A stretch of DNA of 64,000 nt, taken from positions 558,001-622,000 of the forward strand of contig NZ_NJIF01000001.1 in the NCBI RefSeq assembly GCF_002209555.1, given 5' to 3'. Shown here one piece after another: positions 26,509 through 36,408 of this stretch (position 1 is its first letter; every line of letters begins with the position of its first letter). The DNA is from Achromobacter insolitus (GTDB lineage: Bacteria > Pseudomonadota > Gammaproteobacteria > Burkholderiales > Burkholderiaceae_B). Below the pieces are notes generated by a model that saw only the letters and a list, made by a program, of their open reading frames with translations, was not told the origin of the DNA and made no database searches. Both the position numbers and the translations under genes were made by a program.

Positions 26509-27354
26509 ATGGACGCCCTGTTCTGGCACAACGGTCACTGGACCACTGAAAACCCCAAATTGCTCGGCCCGGCCGACCATGCCTTCTGGATGGCCAGCAT
26601 GGTGTTCGACGGCGCGCGCGCCTTCCGCGGCCTGACGCCTGACCTGGATCTGCATTGCCAGCGCGTGGTGCGCTCGGCCGAAAAAATGCTGATGAAGCCG
26701 CAGATCGGCTGGGAAGAAATCCAGAAGCTGTGCCTGCAGGCCGTGGCGAAATTCCCGCAGGGCAGCGAGCTCTACATCAAGCCCATGTTCTACTGCGCCG
26801 ACGGCTTCCTGCTGCCGGACGCCGACAAGACCCAGTTCGTGCTGCACGTGTTCAAGGTGCCGATGCCCGGCGACCAGGGCTTCTCCGCCTGCTTCTCCAG
26901 CTATGCGCGCTCGTGGCCCAATATGGCGCCCACCGACGCCAAGGCGTCCTGCCTGTACCCGAACGGCCAGCGCGCCATCCGCGAAGCCGCCGAGAAGGGC
27001 TTCGACAACGCCATCATGCTGGACGGCGCCGGCAATATCGCCGAGTTCGCGACCAGCAACCTGTGGATCGCCAAGAATGGCGTGGTATCCACGCCGGCCG
27101 ACAACGGCACTTTCCTGAACGGCATCACGCGCCGCCGCGTGCTCGCCCTGCTGAAGGCAGATGGCGTCGACGTCCAGGAACGCAGCCTGACCCGTGCCGA
27201 CATCGAGGAAGCCGACGAAGTGTTCTCGTCGGGCAACTATGGCAAGGTGGTGCACGTAAACCGCGTCGAAGACCGCACGCTCGAATACGGCCCCATGGCA
27301 CGTCGCGCACACAAGCTGTACATGGACTACGCGGAAAGCACCGGCGCCAAATAG
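26509..27354 (+). CDS. ilvE: Branched-chain-amino-acid aminotransferase-like class IV PLP enzyme
   Basis: A 281-residue fold type IV aminotransferase, slightly shorter than classical IlvE. The PLP lysine is K145 in DAKASCLYPNG; the GFDNAIMLDGAGNIAEFATSNLW block holds the glutamate and the PLP phosphate contacts, and FSSGNYGKV is near the C-terminus. It would interconvert Leu/Ile/Val and their 2-keto acids; a related D-amino-acid or aminodeoxychorismate activity cannot be excluded. AAGGAAG lies before the ATG. A terminator follows. Confidence 0.85.
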   Translation: MDALFWHNGHWTTENPKLLGPADHAFWMASMVFDGARAFRGLTPDLDLHCQRVVRSAEKMLMKPQIGWEEIQKLCLQAVAKFPQGSELYIKPMFYCADGFLLPDADKTQFVLHVFKVPMPGDQGFSACFSSYARSWPNMAPTDAKASCLYPNGQRAIREAAEKGFDNAIMLDGAGNIAEFATSNLWIAKNGVVSTPADNGTFLNGITRRRVLALLKADGVDVQERSLTRADIEEADEVFSSGNYGKVVHVNRVEDRTLEYGPMARRAHKLYMDYAESTGAK

Positions 27355-27383
27355 GGTCCGCCGCCTCTTCAGCCCCCACCTCA

Positions 27384-27415
27384 ACGCTGCCCGCCTCGTG
27401 CGGGCAGCGTCGTTT
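27384..27415 (+). terminator. Terminator of the aminotransferase gene
   Basis: An 11-bp perfect stem (ACGCTGCCCGC and its complement, 5-nt loop) followed by CGTTTC. It ends only 13 bp before the phospholipase start codon. Confidence 0.75.
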
Positions 27416-27428
27416 CTCAGGAATGCCC

Positions 27429-29573
27429 ATGCAGACTCGACGCGATTTTCTCCGCAACAGCGCCGCCCTGGCCGGCGCCGGCAGCGCGCTGGCGCTGTTC
27501 CCCGCAGCGATACGGCGCGCCCTGGCCATTCCTGCCAACCACCGCACGGGCACGATCCGCGACGTTGAGCATATCGTGATCTTCATGCAGGAGAACCGCT
27601 CGTTCGACCACTACTTCGGCGCGCTTGCCGGCGTACGCGGATTCGGCGACCGCTTTCCGATCCCGGTGCCTGACAGTCCCGATGCCCGCCACCGCAGCGT
27701 CTGGGCTCAGTACAACGACAAGCCGGATGACGGCCAGCCACGCACGGTGCTGCCCTTTCACCTGGACACCCGCGAGGCCTTCGAGACCATGCGCGTGGCC
27801 AGCACGCCGCATACGTGGTCCAACGCCCAGGACGCCTGGGACGCCGGCCGCATGGGTAACTGGCCTGCCGCCAAGAAAAACCATTCGATGGCATATTTCA
27901 CGGCGGAGGACATGCCCTTCCAGTACGCCATGGCGCGCGCCTTCACCGTCTGCGACGCCTATCACTGCTCGTTCACCGGCGGCACCAATACCAACCGGCT
28001 GTTCGTCTGGACGGGCACCAACGACGGGCTGGGACGCGGCAACGGACCGGCATTGGGCAATACCTACAACAAGCTCACCGGAGGCGACCCGGCGCGCGCC
28101 TACACCTGGACGACCTACCCCGAGCGCCTGGAGGCAGCCGGCGTCAGCTGGCGCATCTACCAGAACATGGCGGACAACTATTCCCTGAATCCCACCGCCG
28201 GGTTCAAAGCCTACCGCGATGCCTATCATGGCGTGCTGGGTTCGGCCGCCGCGCTGAAGGACAAGGCCCTGACCACGCGCGACCTGGACCTGCTGCGCCA
28301 GGACGTGCTGGACGGCACGCTGCCGCAGGTGTCGTGGATCTGTGCGACCAAGGCTGGTTCCGAGCATCCCAGCCCGTCCAGCCCGGCCCAGGGCGCCGAC
28401 TACACCGCCCGGGTACTGGACGCGCTGACAGCCGACCCCGAGGTCTGGAGCAAGACCGTCCTGCTGCTGATGTTCGACGAGAACGACGGTTTCTTCGACC
28501 ACATGCCGCCGCCCGCACCGCCCTCGCGCGATGCCTCGGGCGCGTTGGCCGGAGCCTCGACGGTGGACACGCGCGGCGAATATCACGAGATCGTCGCGGG
28601 CGCGGAAAAGGACGATACCCTGGCGCATCTGCACGGCGTATATGGATTGGGTCCGCGCGTGCCTATGTATGTGCTGTCGCCCTGGACCAAGGGCGGCTGG
28701 GTCAACTCGCAGGTGTTCGACCACACTTCCGTGCTGCGATTCGTCGAACAGCGATTCGGAGTGGCCGAGCCCAATATCTCACCATGGCGCCGCGCCGTCT
28801 GTGGCGACCTGACATCGATCTTCGACTTTTCCGCGCCGGACGGCGCAGGCTTGCCCAGCGGCTTGCCAGCCACGGCGGAACGCGCCGGACTGGCCTCTGC
28901 GTTGCCGGGCACGATCACGCCGCCCGCGCCGAGACAGCCCGCGCTGGCGCGGCAATCCGCCGGCACGCGCCCGTCACGCCCCCTGCCCTATGCGCTGCAA
29001 GTGCACGCCCGCGTGGATGACGGCGGCGTCGCGCTGCGTTTCGAAAACATCGGCACAGCCGGCGCAGTATTCCATGTGTATGACCGGCTGCATCTGGCGC
29101 AAGGCCCGCGCCGCTACACCGTCGAAGCTGGCACGCAGTTGGAAGGAACATGGCATACCGCGTCCGACGACGGCCGCTACGATCTGTGGATATTGGGCCC
29201 CAATGGATTCCACCGCCATTGCACAGGCCGCGCCGGCGCGCCACCGTTGGAAGTCACGGCCGCCTACCAGGGACCGGGCGCATCCCTGCAACTCACGGTA
29301 CAAAATCCCGCTCCGCAAGCCCGTTCGTTCCAAGTCCAGGCCAATGCTTATGGCTATCCTCAAGCAAGCGACACCAAGCTCGGGCCCGGCGAGAGCGTTA
29401 GCTTGTCCTGGGACATGACGCGCAGCGGGGGCTGGTACGACGTGACGGTTCTCGACGGCGGCGACCCGGCCTACACTCGCCGTCTGGCCGGACGCATCGA
29501 GACCGGCGCACCCTCCACCTCAGACCCCGCGATGGGGCAAGAGCTGATACTGCAATGGACACCCCTGGCATGA
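27429..29573 (+). CDS. plcN: Tat-exported phosphocholine-specific phospholipase C
   Basis: A 714-residue secreted phosphoesterase. A twin-arginine signal peptide opens the protein (TRRDFLRNSAALAGAGSALALF). The catalytic domain follows, with the family hallmark EHIVIFMQENRSFDHYFG and later the FDENDGFFDHMPPPAPP block. Two C-terminal beta-sandwich repeats of the PLC C-terminal type occupy about the last 200 residues. It hydrolyses phosphatidylcholine-type lipids outside the cytoplasm. The ATG at 27429 has AGGA at 6-bp spacing; an ATG two codons upstream is too close to it. The stop overlaps the next gene. Confidence 0.92.
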   Translation: MQTRRDFLRNSAALAGAGSALALFPAAIRRALAIPANHRTGTIRDVEHIVIFMQENRSFDHYFGALAGVRGFGDRFPIPVPDSPDARHRSVWAQYNDKPDDGQPRTVLPFHLDTREAFETMRVASTPHTWSNAQDAWDAGRMGNWPAAKKNHSMAYFTAEDMPFQYAMARAFTVCDAYHCSFTGGTNTNRLFVWTGTNDGLGRGNGPALGNTYNKLTGGDPARAYTWTTYPERLEAAGVSWRIYQNMADNYSLNPTAGFKAYRDAYHGVLGSAAALKDKALTTRDLDLLRQDVLDGTLPQVSWICATKAGSEHPSPSSPAQGADYTARVLDALTADPEVWSKTVLLLMFDENDGFFDHMPPPAPPSRDASGALAGASTVDTRGEYHEIVAGAEKDDTLAHLHGVYGLGPRVPMYVLSPWTKGGWVNSQVFDHTSVLRFVEQRFGVAEPNISPWRRAVCGDLTSIFDFSAPDGAGLPSGLPATAERAGLASALPGTITPPAPRQPALARQSAGTRPSRPLPYALQVHARVDDGGVALRFENIGTAGAVFHVYDRLHLAQGPRRYTVEAGTQLEGTWHTASDDGRYDLWILGPNGFHRHCTGRAGAPPLEVTAAYQGPGASLQLTVQNPAPQARSFQVQANAYGYPQASDTKLGPGESVSLSWDMTRSGGWYDVTVLDGGDPAYTRRLAGRIETGAPSTSDPAMGQELILQWTPLA

Positions 29574-29971
29574 TGAAACCACCCGCACCCTATGAAAACG
29601 CCGTAACGTTCCAGTTCGGCGACTCGCCCGAGCTGGCCGACGAGTTGCTGGCGCTGGTGCTGGCCGGCACGAAGACGGCCACCTGCGGCGCGTTGCGCGA
29701 CTTCAATGCGCAAGAACCCGTGCCCGAGGCCGGTCGGCGCGACGTCGTGCTGGACGGACGGGGCCGCCCGGCCTGCGTCATCGAGACGCTCAGCGTGCTG
29801 ATCCAGCGCTTTGACCAAGTGGACGAAGCGTTCGCGGTCGCCGAGGGTGAAGGTCCCTACGAGGCCTGGCGCGATGGACACATCGCGTATTTCGAACGCA
29901 ACGGCGGGTATGCGCCGGACATGATGCTTGTATGCGAGCGCTTCCGCGTGGTGGAAGTCTTCGAAAGATAA
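29570..29971 (+). CDS. ASCH domain protein
   Basis: A 133-residue protein with the ASCH motif LVLAGTKTATCGAL and the glutamate-rich GEGPYEAWRDGHIAYFER segment typical of this subfamily. ASCH proteins bind RNA or modified nucleosides, and one group are amidohydrolases of acetylated cytidine; the activity here is unknown. The ATG at 29570 overlaps the phospholipase stop (ATGA), so it is translationally coupled; a second ATG follows directly at 29573. Confidence 0.8.
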   Translation: MMKPPAPYENAVTFQFGDSPELADELLALVLAGTKTATCGALRDFNAQEPVPEAGRRDVVLDGRGRPACVIETLSVLIQRFDQVDEAFAVAEGEGPYEAWRDGHIAYFERNGGYAPDMMLVCERFRVVEVFER

Positions 29972-30003
29972 AAAAGGACGCCTCGCGGCGTCCCTTTCTC
30001 TTT
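29971..30003. terminator. Bidirectional terminator
   Basis: GGACGCC-TCGC-GGCGTCC, preceded by an A-run and followed by CTTTCTCTTT. It serves the ASCH gene on the plus strand and the second liv operon on the minus strand. Confidence 0.85.
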
Positions 30004-30025
30004 CCGCGAACAGCGGTAAAACGGC

Positions 30026-30778
30026 TCAGCCTTCCTCGCCGCCCTTACCCAGTCCCAGATAGCTTTCAATGACCTTGGGGTCGCCAGCCAGCTCGCGCGC
30101 CGGGCCGTGCAGGATGACCTCTCCGGTCTCCAGCACGTAGCCGTAGTCGGCCACTTGCAAGGCCGCGCGCGCGTTCTGTTCGACCAGCAGGATCGCCACG
30201 CCGGTTTCGCGCAGGCGCGCGATGATGTGGAAGATCTCGCGCACGATGCGTGGCGCCAGGCCCAGGCTGGGCTCGTCCAGCATCAGCAGGTTGGGCTTGG
30301 CCATCAGCGCGCGGCCGACTGCCAGCATCTGGCGTTCGCCGCCCGACAGGGTGCCCGCCTGTTGGGCGCGGCGCTCGCGCAGCCGCGGAAACAGATCGAA
30401 TACCTCGTTGAGCGTGTCGCGCCAGCCGCTTTCGCGGGCGCGGTAGCGGCGGAAACCGCCCAGCAGCAGGTTGTCCTCCACCGACATGGTGCCGAACAGT
30501 TCGCGGCGCTCAGGTACCAGCGACATGCCGGCCGCGACGCGGCGTTCGACCTGCCAGCCCGACACGTCGGTACCGGCGTACTGCACGGTGCCGGCCGCGT
30601 GGCCTGTCTGCGGCAGCGAACCCATCATGGCGTTCAGCATGGTGGACTTGCCGGCGCCGTTTGCGCCGATCACCGTGACGATACTGCCGGCGGGCACGGT
30701 GAGCGAAGCGCCCACCAGCGCACCCACCTTGCCATAGCGGGCGGACAGGTTGCTGACTTCGAGTACGGGAGAGCTCAT
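30026..30778 (-). CDS. livF: Second branched-chain amino acid-type ABC ATPase LivF
   Basis: A 250-residue nucleotide-binding subunit with a canonical Walker A (GANGAGKST), signature [16 protein letters not shown], Walker [14 protein letters not shown] and LivF-type VEQN switch. It is the last gene of livK-livH-livMG-livF on the minus strand; its ATG shares one base with the stop of the fused livMG gene. It partners the LivG half of the fusion. Confidence 0.92.
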   Translation of the reverse strand: MSSPVLEVSNLSARYGKVGALVGASLTVPAGSIVTVIGANGAGKSTMLNAMMGSLPQTGHAAGTVQYAGTDVSGWQVERRVAAGMSLVPERRELFGTMSVEDNLLLGGFRRYRARESGWRDTLNEVFDLFPRLRERRAQQAGTLSGGERQMLAVGRALMAKPNLLMLDEPSLGLAPRIVREIFHIIARLRETGVAILLVEQNARAALQVADYGYVLETGEVILHGPARELAGDPKVIESYLGLGKGGEEG

Positions 30779-32613
30779 TACACGCCTCCTGCCGACACGG
30801 GTTTGGCCTGATCCGCTTCGGGCAGGTCGTCATCGATGCCGCCCAGGTAGGCTTCCAGCACCGCAGGGTTCTTTTGCACGTCGGCCGGCACGCCTTCCGC
30901 CAGCTTGGTGCCGAAATCCATCACCACGAGGTGGTTGGTCAGACGCATCACAAAATCCATATCGTGTTCGACGAGCAGAATGCTCATGCCCTCTGCGCGC
31001 AACTGCTCCAGCACGCGCGCCAGGTCCTGCTTTTCCTTGTAGCGCAAGCCGGCGGCGGGTTCGTCCAGCAGCAGCAGCACCGGATCGGCGGCCAGGGCGC
31101 GCGCGATTTCCAGGATGCGTTGCTGGCCCAGAGCCAGGTTGCCGGCCTGCTCGTACAGGTATTCACCGAGGCCGACGCGCTTGATCTGCTCGGCGGCTTC
31201 GTGCAGCAACTGCGCTTCACGAGCGCGGTCGGAATGCATCGCTCCCGCCAGCACGCCGACATCCGAGCGCAGGTGCGCGCCCAGCGCCACGTTCTCCAGC
31301 ACGGTCATGCCGGGCAGCAATTGCACGTGCTGGAAGGTGCGGCCCACGCCCAGCTTGGCGATGTCCCGCGCCGATCGGCTGTCGATGCGCTGGCCCATGA
31401 AGGTGACCTTGCCGCGCGTCACCGGCAGCACGCCGCTGATCAGGTTGAAGGTCGTGCTCTTGCCGGCGCCGTTGGGGCCGATCAGGCCCATGATTTCGCC
31501 GGATGCCACTTTGAAGGAGATGTCGTTGACAGCGACCAGGCCGCCGAATTCCTTGCGGATGGCATCGACTTCAAGCACGACCTGGCCGGCTTGCGGGCGA
31601 GCGCGCGTCGGCAGCGCCGGCGCGGGCGCGGGCGGCGCGAGATTGCGGCGCGAACCGTCGGCCCCGGTGATGCTGCTCCACCAGCCCGCCAGGATCGGCC
31701 ACAGGCCGTTACGGGCGTATTGCAGCATCAGGATCAGCAGCACGCCGAAGACGATCATTTCGAAGTTGGCGTTGGTATCCAGCAGCTTGGGCAAGAGGTT
31801 CTGCAACTGGTCCTTGAGCACCAGGATCACGCTGGAGCCCAGCAAGGCGCCCCAGACGTAGCCCGCGCCGCCGACCACCGCCATGAACAGGTACTCGATG
31901 CCGTAGTTGATGCCGAACGGGCTGGGGCTGACGGCACGCTGCATGTGCGCGTAGAGCCAGCCGGACACGCAAGCCAGCAACGCCGCCCAGACGAAGATCA
32001 CGACCTTGTAGGCAGCCGTGTTCACGCCCATGGACTCCGCCATGCCGGCGCCGCTCTTGAGCGCGCGGATGGCGCGGCCCGGACGCGAGTTCAACAGGTT
32101 GCGGGTCGCCCACAGCGCCAGCAGCACGAACACCCAGATCAGGTAATAGATGTGGCGGCCGCTGGCCAGCGACACACCGAAGATACTGATGGGCTCGATG
32201 CCGGCAATGCCGTCATGCTTGCCCAGCCAATCGATGTTGCCGAACAGGAAGTACAGCGACAGCCCCCAGGCGATGGTGCCCAGCGGCAGGTAGTGGCCCG
32301 ACAGGCGCAAGGTGATCGCGCCCAGCAGATAGGCCACGATGGCCGTCAGAATCAGCCCGGCGGGCAGTGCCAACCAGGGCGAAACGTCGTACTGCGTGGT
32401 CAGGTAGGCGGTGGTATAGGCGCCCAGGCCCACGAACGCCGCCTGGCCGAACGAGGTCAGGCCTCCCACGCCGGTCAACAGCACGAGGCCCAGCACCACC
32501 AGGCTGGCCAGCCCGATGTAGTTGAGTTGCGTCACCCAGAATTCGGGCGTGACCGGCAACAGAGGCAGGCCCGCCAGGACGACGATGAAGACGGCAAGCA
32601 GAATGCGGTTCAT
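30778..32613 (-). CDS. LivM-LivG fusion: ABC permease joined to ATPase
   Basis: A 611-residue single polypeptide. Residues 1-310 are a LivM permease (signature [22 protein letters not shown], coupling loop [16 protein letters not shown]). Residues about 318-343 are a Pro/Ala-rich linker. Residues about 345-611 are a LivG ATPase with Walker [10 protein letters not shown] (K385), signature [15 protein letters not shown], Walker [13 protein letters not shown] and VEHD. The ATG at 32613 begins MNRILLAVF, 5 bp after livH; a longer upstream frame is only a shadow of livH. No stop or frameshift separates the halves. The substrate is probably an amino acid or related acid. Confidence 0.92.
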   Translation of the reverse strand: MNRILLAVFIVVLAGLPLLPVTPEFWVTQLNYIGLASLVVLGLVLLTGVGGLTSFGQAAFVGLGAYTTAYLTTQYDVSPWLALPAGLILTAIVAYLLGAITLRLSGHYLPLGTIAWGLSLYFLFGNIDWLGKHDGIAGIEPISIFGVSLASGRHIYYLIWVFVLLALWATRNLLNSRPGRAIRALKSGAGMAESMGVNTAAYKVVIFVWAALLACVSGWLYAHMQRAVSPSPFGINYGIEYLFMAVVGGAGYVWGALLGSSVILVLKDQLQNLLPKLLDTNANFEMIVFGVLLILMLQYARNGLWPILAGWWSSITGADGSRRNLAPPAPAPALPTRARPQAGQVVLEVDAIRKEFGGLVAVNDISFKVASGEIMGLIGPNGAGKSTTFNLISGVLPVTRGKVTFMGQRIDSRSARDIAKLGVGRTFQHVQLLPGMTVLENVALGAHLRSDVGVLAGAMHSDRAREAQLLHEAAEQIKRVGLGEYLYEQAGNLALGQQRILEIARALAADPVLLLLDEPAAGLRYKEKQDLARVLEQLRAEGMSILLVEHDMDFVMRLTNHLVVMDFGTKLAEGVPADVQKNPAVLEAYLGGIDDDLPEADQAKPVSAGGV

Positions 32614-32618
32614 GACGT

Positions 32619-33656
32619 TTATTCCTCTTCGTCCACGTGATGGGTGCTGAACGAACGCCAGACCAGAACCGGGATAATCAAGGTAAAGACAATCACTTCC
32701 TTGTAGGCGCTGGCCCAGAAGGACGAGAAGGATTCCAGCACACCCACCAGCAGCGAGCCCGCGGCGGCCACGGGGTAGCTGGCCAGGCCGCCGATGATGG
32801 CGCCGACGAAGCCCTTCAGGCCGATCAGGAAGCCGGTGTCGTAGTACACGGTGGTGATGGGCGCGATCAGCATGCCGGACATGGCGCCGATGGCCACGGC
32901 CAGCGTGAAGGTCAGGCTGCCGGACATGGTGGTGCTGATGCCGACCAGGCGGGCGCCGCGGCGATTGACCGCCGTGGCACGCAGCGCGCGGCCATACAAC
33001 GTCTTGCCGAAGAACAGCCACAGGCCGATGATCAGGATGGCGCAGGTCGCCACCACGAACAGGCTTTGCGCGGACCAGGTCATGAAGCCCAGGTCGACCT
33101 GCCCGCTGACGAAGGCGGGAGTGCGCCAGCCTTCGGCGCCGAAGAACACCAGGGCCAGGCCGGTGAGCGCGAAGTGCACTGCCACGGAAACGATTAGCAG
33201 CACCAGCACGGTGGCCTCGGCCAGCGGCTGGTAGACGATGCGGTAGACCATCGGACCCATGGGGATCACCAGCAGCAGCGTCAGCAGCATGTTCAGCCAC
33301 AGCGAATTGCCGGGCGCGGTGTAGGTCACGGTCAGCCAGAGCAGCGCCAGCGGCAGGACCACGCACGTGGCGAAGGCCTTGGGCAGCGCGGCGGCGCTAC
33401 GGGTACGCAACGCGCGCAGCAGCTCAAGCGCCAGGCAGACGACGCCCAGCAGCGGCAGAAGATAGGCGGTGCCCGGCACTTTGCCGTCCACCAGCATAGC
33501 CAGGGTCAGGGCGCCGAACGCCACGAACTCGCCCTGGGGAATGAAAATGACGCGCGTAACGGCAAAAACCAGCACCAAAGCCATGCCCAGGAGGGCATAG
33601 ATGGCGCCGTTGACGACACCGTCTTGCAGCAGGATCAGCGCAATTGAGGAATCCAT
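32619..33656 (-). CDS. livH: Second LivH-type ABC permease
   Basis: A 345-residue inner-membrane permease, about 50 residues longer than the first LivH because of an extra hydrophobic stretch near residues 60-130. LivH landmarks are [37 protein letters not shown] and [26 protein letters not shown]. It ends with an acidic HHVDEEE tail. It is 5 bp upstream of the livMG fusion and 151 bp downstream of its binding-protein gene. Confidence 0.9.
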   Translation of the reverse strand: MDSSIALILLQDGVVNGAIYALLGMALVLVFAVTRVIFIPQGEFVAFGALTLAMLVDGKVPGTAYLLPLLGVVCLALELLRALRTRSAAALPKAFATCVVLPLALLWLTVTYTAPGNSLWLNMLLTLLLVIPMGPMVYRIVYQPLAEATVLVLLIVSVAVHFALTGLALVFFGAEGWRTPAFVSGQVDLGFMTWSAQSLFVVATCAILIIGLWLFFGKTLYGRALRATAVNRRGARLVGISTTMSGSLTFTLAVAIGAMSGMLIAPITTVYYDTGFLIGLKGFVGAIIGGLASYPVAAAGSLLVGVLESFSSFWASAYKEVIVFTLIIPVLVWRSFSTHHVDEEE

Positions 33657-33711
33657 CTAACAACCTTATTTATTCTGGTGTTCCGGCCGCACCCGGGACA
33701 CTGATACGACA

Positions 33712-33773
33712 CACCGGCCGGAAAGGCCGGTGCGAAGCATTGCTGGGGTGCCGCGCGGCGGGCGCCGCCGCGC
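33712..33773 (-). other. Two hairpins in the second livK-livH gap
   Basis: CACCGGCC-GGAAA-GGCCGGTG (33712-33732) and GCGCGGCG/CGCCGCGC (33753-33773) lie in the 151-bp space after livK on the minus strand. No T-run follows either stem in that direction. They resemble the attenuator position seen in the first liv operon and probably raise receptor over permease levels. Confidence 0.5.
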
Positions 33774-33807
33774 TTTGTTCACCCTTGGATCGGGCGATCC
33801 TGGAGGT

Positions 33808-34971
33808 TTACAGGCCGGGTTGGTAGACCCACTTGCCGCCTTCCACCTTGACGATGACGCGCGAGCGCTCGTCAAAGCCGGCGTGGTCCGTCGGCGACAT
33901 GTTGAATACGCCTTGCGAGGCAGCCAGATCCTTCACGCCTTCCAGGGCGTCGCGCATGGCGGCGCGGAATTCCGGCGTGCCGGGCTTGGCGCCCGACTTC
34001 AGCGCCACGGGCAGCGCGGCCACGACCAGCTGGCCGGCGTCCCACATGTGGCCGCCGAACGTGTTGGTGGAACCGGCGCCATTGGCCTTCTCGTACGCTT
34101 CCACGTAGGCCAGGGCCGACTTCTTGACCGGGTTGCTGTCCGGCAGCTGGGCCGCGACCAGCAGCGGGCCTGCAGGCAGCAGCATGCCGTCGCAGTCCTT
34201 GCCGCAAACGCGCAGCACGTCGTTGTTGGCGGCGCCGTGCGTCTGGTAGATGGTGCCGCCGTAGTTGCGGGCCTTCAGTTCCTTCTGCGGCAGGGCCGAG
34301 GGCGTGCCTGCGCCGGCGATCAGGATGGCGTCGGGCTTGGCGCCGACCAGCTTGAGCACCTGGCCCGTCACGCTGGTATCGGTGCGGCTGTATTTCTCGA
34401 TGGCGACGATCTCGATGCCCTTGGCCTTGGCGGCCTTCTGCATCACGTCCAGCCAGCCGTCGCCGTAGGCGTCGGCAAAGCCGATGAAGCCCAGCGTCTT
34501 GACCTTGGACTTGGCCATGGCGTCAGCCAGGGCGCCGGCCATCAGGGCATCGTTTTGGGGGGTCTTGAAGACCCAGCGGCGCTTGTCGTCCACGGGCTCG
34601 ACGATCTTGGCGCTGGCGGCAACGCTAATCATGGGCACCTTGGCTTCGGCGGCCACGTCGACCATGGCGAGCGAGCCCGGCGTGACCGAGGTGCCGATCA
34701 GCACGTCGACCTTGTCGTCGGAGGCCAGCTTGCGCGAGTTCTTGACGGCTTGCGTCGTATCGGTAGCGTCGTCCAGGACGATCCAGTCGATCTTCTGGCC
34801 TGCCACTTCCTTGGGCAGCAGTGCCACGGTATTGCGCTCGGGGATACCCAGCGACGCGGCGGGGCCGGTGCTGGACACGGTCACGCCAACCTTGACCTGG
34901 GCGTTCGCCAGTAGCGGCAGGGCCAGGGCAATGGCGGCAGCCGCCGCGGACAAGCCGAAGTGCTTGCGCAT
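33808..34971 (-). CDS. livK: Second Liv-type ABC substrate-binding protein
   Basis: A 387-residue type I periplasmic binding protein. The signal peptide ends near residue 24 (ANA), and the mature start QVKVGVTVSSTGPAASLGIPERN is typical of the aromatic/branched-chain acid subgroup. It is the first gene of the minus-strand operon livK-livH-livMG-livF. Sequence alone does not separate amino-acid from aromatic-acid ligands. Confidence 0.9.
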   Translation of the reverse strand: MRKHFGLSAAAAAIALALPLLANAQVKVGVTVSSTGPAASLGIPERNTVALLPKEVAGQKIDWIVLDDATDTTQAVKNSRKLASDDKVDVLIGTSVTPGSLAMVDVAAEAKVPMISVAASAKIVEPVDDKRRWVFKTPQNDALMAGALADAMAKSKVKTLGFIGFADAYGDGWLDVMQKAAKAKGIEIVAIEKYSRTDTSVTGQVLKLVGAKPDAILIAGAGTPSALPQKELKARNYGGTIYQTHGAANNDVLRVCGKDCDGMLLPAGPLLVAAQLPDSNPVKKSALAYVEAYEKANGAGSTNTFGGHMWDAGQLVVAALPVALKSGAKPGTPEFRAAMRDALEGVKDLAASQGVFNMSPTDHAGFDERSRVIVKVEGGKWVYQPGL

Positions 34972-35032
34972 ATTTTTGTCTCCTGTGGTGGCTCTGGAGC
35001 GCCTCGGTCGAGGCAGGGCGAGCCTAGTTAAA

Positions 35033-35062
35033 GTTATACAGAAAAAAATATTATAGGGTTAA
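35033..35062 (-). promoter_or_regulatory. Promoter region of the second liv operon
   Basis: On the minus strand, TTAACC (4 of 6 for -35) and TATAAC (5 of 6 for -10) are 18 bp apart. A perfect TATAAT overlaps at 35050-35055 but lacks a good -35. The segment 35035-35065 is a strongly AT-rich island, about 60-90 bp upstream of the start codon. Confidence 0.45.
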
Positions 35063-35213
35063 AACAGTATCAGATGACGATGCGCAACTCCGGTAATTCC
35101 CTGATGTGCTACGAAAAACGCGTTTCAGCAAATGCATTCGTTAATGGCGAACTTGTACTAGAAAAGCTTGGCGGACGTCAGTTGGGGGATTCCCTGGGGC
35201 GCCACCGCGCGTC

Positions 35214-35771
35214 TCAGCGCCCCAACATGGGCCACACACGCTCTACCCGCGACGCCACCCATGCGGCAACCAGTGCCTTGGCCAGGTCGCCCGGCAGGAA
35301 CACGGCCACCGCCAGCGCCGCCTTCGTAAAGCCCATCTTGGTCACCGCAGCCAGCCAGGGCACGCCGCAGGCGTAGACCACGGCGATGCCGCCTACCACG
35401 CAAGCCGCCACGTAGCCGGCGAACCTGGCCGCCCCGCCCGTGGCGCGGCCGGCAAGGCGCCGCGCCAGCCAGCCGGTCACAAAAGCGCCCGCCACCAGGC
35501 CCACGAGAAAACCACCGGTCGGCCCGAAGAAAGCGCCCAACCCTCCCCGGCCACCCGGCAGCACGGGCAGCCCTACTGCCGCCAGCGCTAAATAAAGCAG
35601 GCACGCCAGCGCGCCGCGCACAGGGCCCAGCATCGCCCCCGCCAGCATGGCGCCCAGTGTCTGCAGCGTGACCGGCACCGGGATGGCGGGCAGCGGAATC
35701 GGCGGAATCAGGCTCAGGACGACGATCAGCGCCGCGAACAGCGCAATCAGCACGGTATTACTGGATTTCAC
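35214..35771 (-). CDS. bioY: Biotin transporter substrate-binding subunit BioY
   Basis: A 185-residue ECF-transporter S component with about six membrane segments. BioY landmarks are PIPVPVTLQTLGAMLAGAMLGP and FFGPTGGFLVGLVAGAFVTGWL. It captures biotin and works with the EcfT/ATPase pair encoded just upstream. It is the third gene of bioM-bioN-bioY, 40 bp after bioN. Confidence 0.93.
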   Translation of the reverse strand: MKSSNTVLIALFAALIVVLSLIPPIPLPAIPVPVTLQTLGAMLAGAMLGPVRGALACLLYLALAAVGLPVLPGGRGGLGAFFGPTGGFLVGLVAGAFVTGWLARRLAGRATGGAARFAGYVAACVVGGIAVVYACGVPWLAAVTKMGFTKAALAVAVFLPGDLAKALVAAWVASRVERVWPMLGR

Positions 35772-35811
35772 GGTTTTCCCCTTTGGGAGATGGAACAGGG
35801 CGCGCGGCCCC

Positions 35812-36408
35812 TCAATGGCTGCGCGCGTCTATCGCTTCGGACACTTCCTGCGCCCTTTTCAGCGTTAACACGATCAAAGGCACGATCAGCGCAACGGGAT
35901 TGGCGCCCAGTCCACGGGCCGCCTGCGCCTCGCGGATTTCCTGGAAATTGCGCCAGATTTCGGGCACGAAGCGCAGCGCCAGCGCCAGGGCCAGCGCAAC
36001 TTTGCCGGCATCCACCAGCCGCATGCGTTCTAGCGGCATCAGCGCCTTTTCGCAAACGGCGATCAGGTCGGACGTGCGGGTGGCCAACGTGACGGCCAGG
36101 GCCAGGCCCACCATCGCCCCCACGCGCAGCAGGACCGCCAGCGCCTCCATCCCCCCCTGGAACCAGGCGGTGAAGAGGCCGACGGCCAACAGCACCCAGA
36201 TCAATCCCTTGATCTGCCGCCAGACCGCGGCCGCGGTCACGCCCGTGGTCCCGACCAGCACGGCAGCGGCCAGAAAAGCCAGCGCCAGCCAGCGCGGATC
36301 GCGCAGCAGGAACAGGCCCGCGCCCGCCGCCATCAACGCCAGCAGTTTCAGCCAGGCCGGCAATCGGTGCAGGACACTATTGCCCGCGACGTAGAGCGGT
36401 TCCATCAT
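35812..36408 (-). CDS. bioN: Biotin ECF transporter transmembrane subunit BioN
   Basis: A 198-residue EcfT-family membrane protein. Four to five hydrophobic helices precede the coupling-helix region with an ARG-type box (AQAARGLGANP). It links the S component BioY to the ATPase BioM. Its ATG overlaps the bioM stop (ATGA), showing translational coupling. Confidence 0.9.
   Translation of the reverse strand: MMEPLYVAGNSVLHRLPAWLKLLALMAAGAGLFLLRDPRWLALAFLAAAVLVGTTGVTAAAVWRQIKGLIWVLLAVGLFTAWFQGGMEALAVLLRVGAMVGLALAVTLATRTSDLIAVCEKALMPLERMRLVDAGKVALALALALRFVPEIWRNFQEIREAQAARGLGANPVALIVPLIVLTLKRAQEVSEAIDARSH

Noticed and set aside
26655-27428. A long N-terminal extension of the phospholipase frame
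   Set aside because: It is a shadow of the aminotransferase gene; a Tat signal with a ribosome site begins at 27429.
32614-33366. An extension of the LivM-LivG fusion upstream of 32613
   Set aside because: It overlaps livH in another frame and has no membrane-protein character; MNRILLAVF is the proper LivM start.
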